From contig CALBVI010000213.1 in the NCBI GenBank assembly GCA_937969395.1, positions 1-24,041 on the forward strand: 24,041 nt of DNA, read 5' to 3'. Source of the DNA: an uncultured Spongiibacteraceae bacterium. Its GTDB lineage: Bacteria; Pseudomonadota; Gammaproteobacteria; Pseudomonadales; Dasaniaceae. Shown in pieces: positions 23,239 through 24,041 of the stretch. The position numbers and the translations under genes were made by a program. The notes below the pieces were generated by a model, which was given only the letters and a program-made list of their open reading frames with translations, searched no databases and was not told where the DNA came from. Position 1 is the first letter of the stretch. Each line of letters starts with the position of its first letter.

Positions 23239-23895
23239 ATGTTAAATATTAATCTTAAAAAAATTGGCTTACCCACAATGATTTTTCTAGTCAGCCCCTT
23301 ACTCATAAATTGCGGAGGTGGTGGCGGAACTGAATCAACCCCCAACACCACCTCACAAAATGTTGAACTGGTTGTAGCGGAGCCTACTGTTGAAGACGTT
23401 ATTGCTGAAGAGACAAACATTGCAGAACCAACAATAGAGGAAACTATTGCAGAAGAATCCGTTATTGACGAACCTAGCACCGAAGAACTCGACGTTAATC
23501 TTTATCTACCAAATGAAGACCAGCTAACCGAAAGTGCAACCGAATCTAATCAACTTTATGCAAAAACAGATTTTTCATTTGATTCGCCGCGCTTAGTAAC
23601 CTTATGGATTGGAGCCGATGATGTAAATGACACAGCCATTACCAATGCTAGAATTCATGTGTACGTTGTCAATCAGGTTTTTGATTCCTGGCAAACTATT
23701 GGCAGCGACGACCGAGAGCTTGTTACGAGTGGTCGCACCAATAGCCTTGGCTATTATGAAACACAGTTGGAAGTATCCGCAGTTGCTAAACAGTTACTCG
23801 TTTCAGTCGGTGTTATCGGTATAGAAAACAAAGTGTTACTCGATATGGATGACACGATGACCTATTATTTTAATGCCAGCAATGTCACCCAATAA
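23239..23895 (+). CDS. Acidic-repeat lipoprotein, partner of the LruC protein
   Basis: 218 residues from the ATG at 23239 (AGAGGTG about six bases before). A longer frame from 23089 overlaps the LruC gene and would hide the signal sequence, so it is rejected. The leader ends in the lipobox LINC (Cys25) followed by five glycines, a common lipoprotein tether. Residues about 48-86 contain imperfect acidic repeats of about 16 residues (AEPTVEDVIAEETN, AEPTIEETIAEESV, DEPSTEE). Residues about 105-218 look like one beta-sandwich domain (RLVTLWIGADDVNDTAITNA, then TNSLGYYETQLEVS), similar to carboxypeptidase-regulatory or Ig-like folds. It lies 46 bases after the LruC gene, without a promoter of its own that I can see. 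It probably anchors something at the outer membrane; the function is not known. Confidence 0.75.
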   Translation: MLNINLKKIGLPTMIFLVSPLLINCGGGGGTESTPNTTSQNVELVVAEPTVEDVIAEETNIAEPTIEETIAEESVIDEPSTEELDVNLYLPNEDQLTESATESNQLYAKTDFSFDSPRLVTLWIGADDVNDTAITNARIHVYVVNQVFDSWQTIGSDDRELVTSGRTNSLGYYETQLEVSAVAKQLLVSVGVIGIENKVLLDMDDTMTYYFNASNVTQ

Positions 23896-23912
23896 CAGCA
23901 ATAACAACTAAG

Positions 23913-23941
23913 ATCACAGAAGTCTAATAAACTTCTGTGAT
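23913..23941. terminator. Terminator between convergent genes
   Basis: ATCACAGAAGT (23913-23923) pairs perfectly with ACTTCTGTGAT (23931-23941) across a 7-base loop, followed by TTCATT on plus. It can serve both the lipoprotein gene and the convergent gene from the right. Confidence 0.8.
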
Positions 23942-23945
23942 TTCA

Positions 23946-24041
23946 TTAAACTGCATTAACTCTTGCCTCCAACACAATATTAAAGGGCGTTTCTGCCACA
24001 CGCTCAACATGATTAAAGCCCGCTTCTTTCATTATTTCTGA
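23946..24041 (-). CDS. C-terminal end of a probable SAM-dependent methyltransferase, partial
   Basis: The minus strand is open from the window edge to a TAA at 23946-23948, giving 31 residues: SEIMKEAGFNHVERVAET then PFNIVLEARVNAV. The order 'AGF, xVxRVAETPFN, xVLEAR' is what the last helix and two strands of class I methyltransferases look like. The fragment is short, so the family is tentative; its 3' end and its convergence with the lipoprotein gene are clear. Confidence 0.5.
   Translation of the reverse strand, partial: SEIMKEAGFNHVERVAETPFNIVLEARVNAV

Noticed and set aside
1..24041. CRISPR arrays, tRNA or rRNA genes, insertion sequences
   Set aside because: No regularly spaced repeats, cloverleaf-like segments, rRNA-like blocks or transposase frames were seen.

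Overview
The window looks like chromosomal DNA of a Gram-negative, probably marine gammaproteobacterium. It is moderately AT-rich and carries outer-membrane lipoproteins, a Wza-type exporter, a DUF2970 protein, a YdcH/DksA-type pair and an LruC-domain secreted protein. No tRNA, rRNA, CRISPR array, phage or insertion sequence was seen.

Left part (1-7400), mixed housekeeping and accessory genes: a porin-like beta-barrel protein cut by the window edge (minus), a 555-base stretch with no convincing gene, a DUF2970 membrane protein (minus) divergent from a MocR/GntR-aminotransferase regulator (plus), a small unknown protein with a decayed partial copy further on, a YdcH/DUF465 and DksA/TraR zinc-finger pair lying between those two copies, a lipoprotein preceded by a 26-bp perfect palindrome, and an arsR-arsC-arsH operon with no efflux pump gene in the window.

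Right part (7594-23895), one exopolysaccharide locus. It begins with a sigma-54-dependent response regulator (REC, AAA+ with GAFTGA, Fis-type HTH). Then come flippase, GT2 and GT4 genes on plus, converging on a minus-strand unit of GT2 and polysaccharide pyruvyl transferase. Next are a minus-strand wzy-wzz-wza unit (polymerase, co-polymerase without kinase, outer-membrane exporter) and a minus-strand fusion of a GT26 glycosyltransferase with an initiating sugar-phosphate transferase. A divergent plus-strand pair follows, a secreted DUF4114/LruC-domain protein and an acidic lipoprotein. The parts fit a Wzx/Wzy-dependent pathway: initiation and second sugar by the fusion protein, elongation by GT2/GT4 enzymes, pyruvylation, flipping, polymerisation, chain-length control and export.

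The main observation is that four transcription units of this locus each carry a close match to the sigma-54 -24/-12 promoter (TGGCAY-N5/6-TTGCA type, GG-N10-GC exactly kept) 40-85 bp before the start codon, in the correct orientation. With the sigma-54 activator encoded in the same locus, this suggests a local regulon that also includes the LruC protein and its lipoprotein partner. A 24-bp perfect palindrome lies between the two divergent sigma-54 promoters and is a candidate activator site. The window ends in the 3' end of a probable methyltransferase gene (minus).
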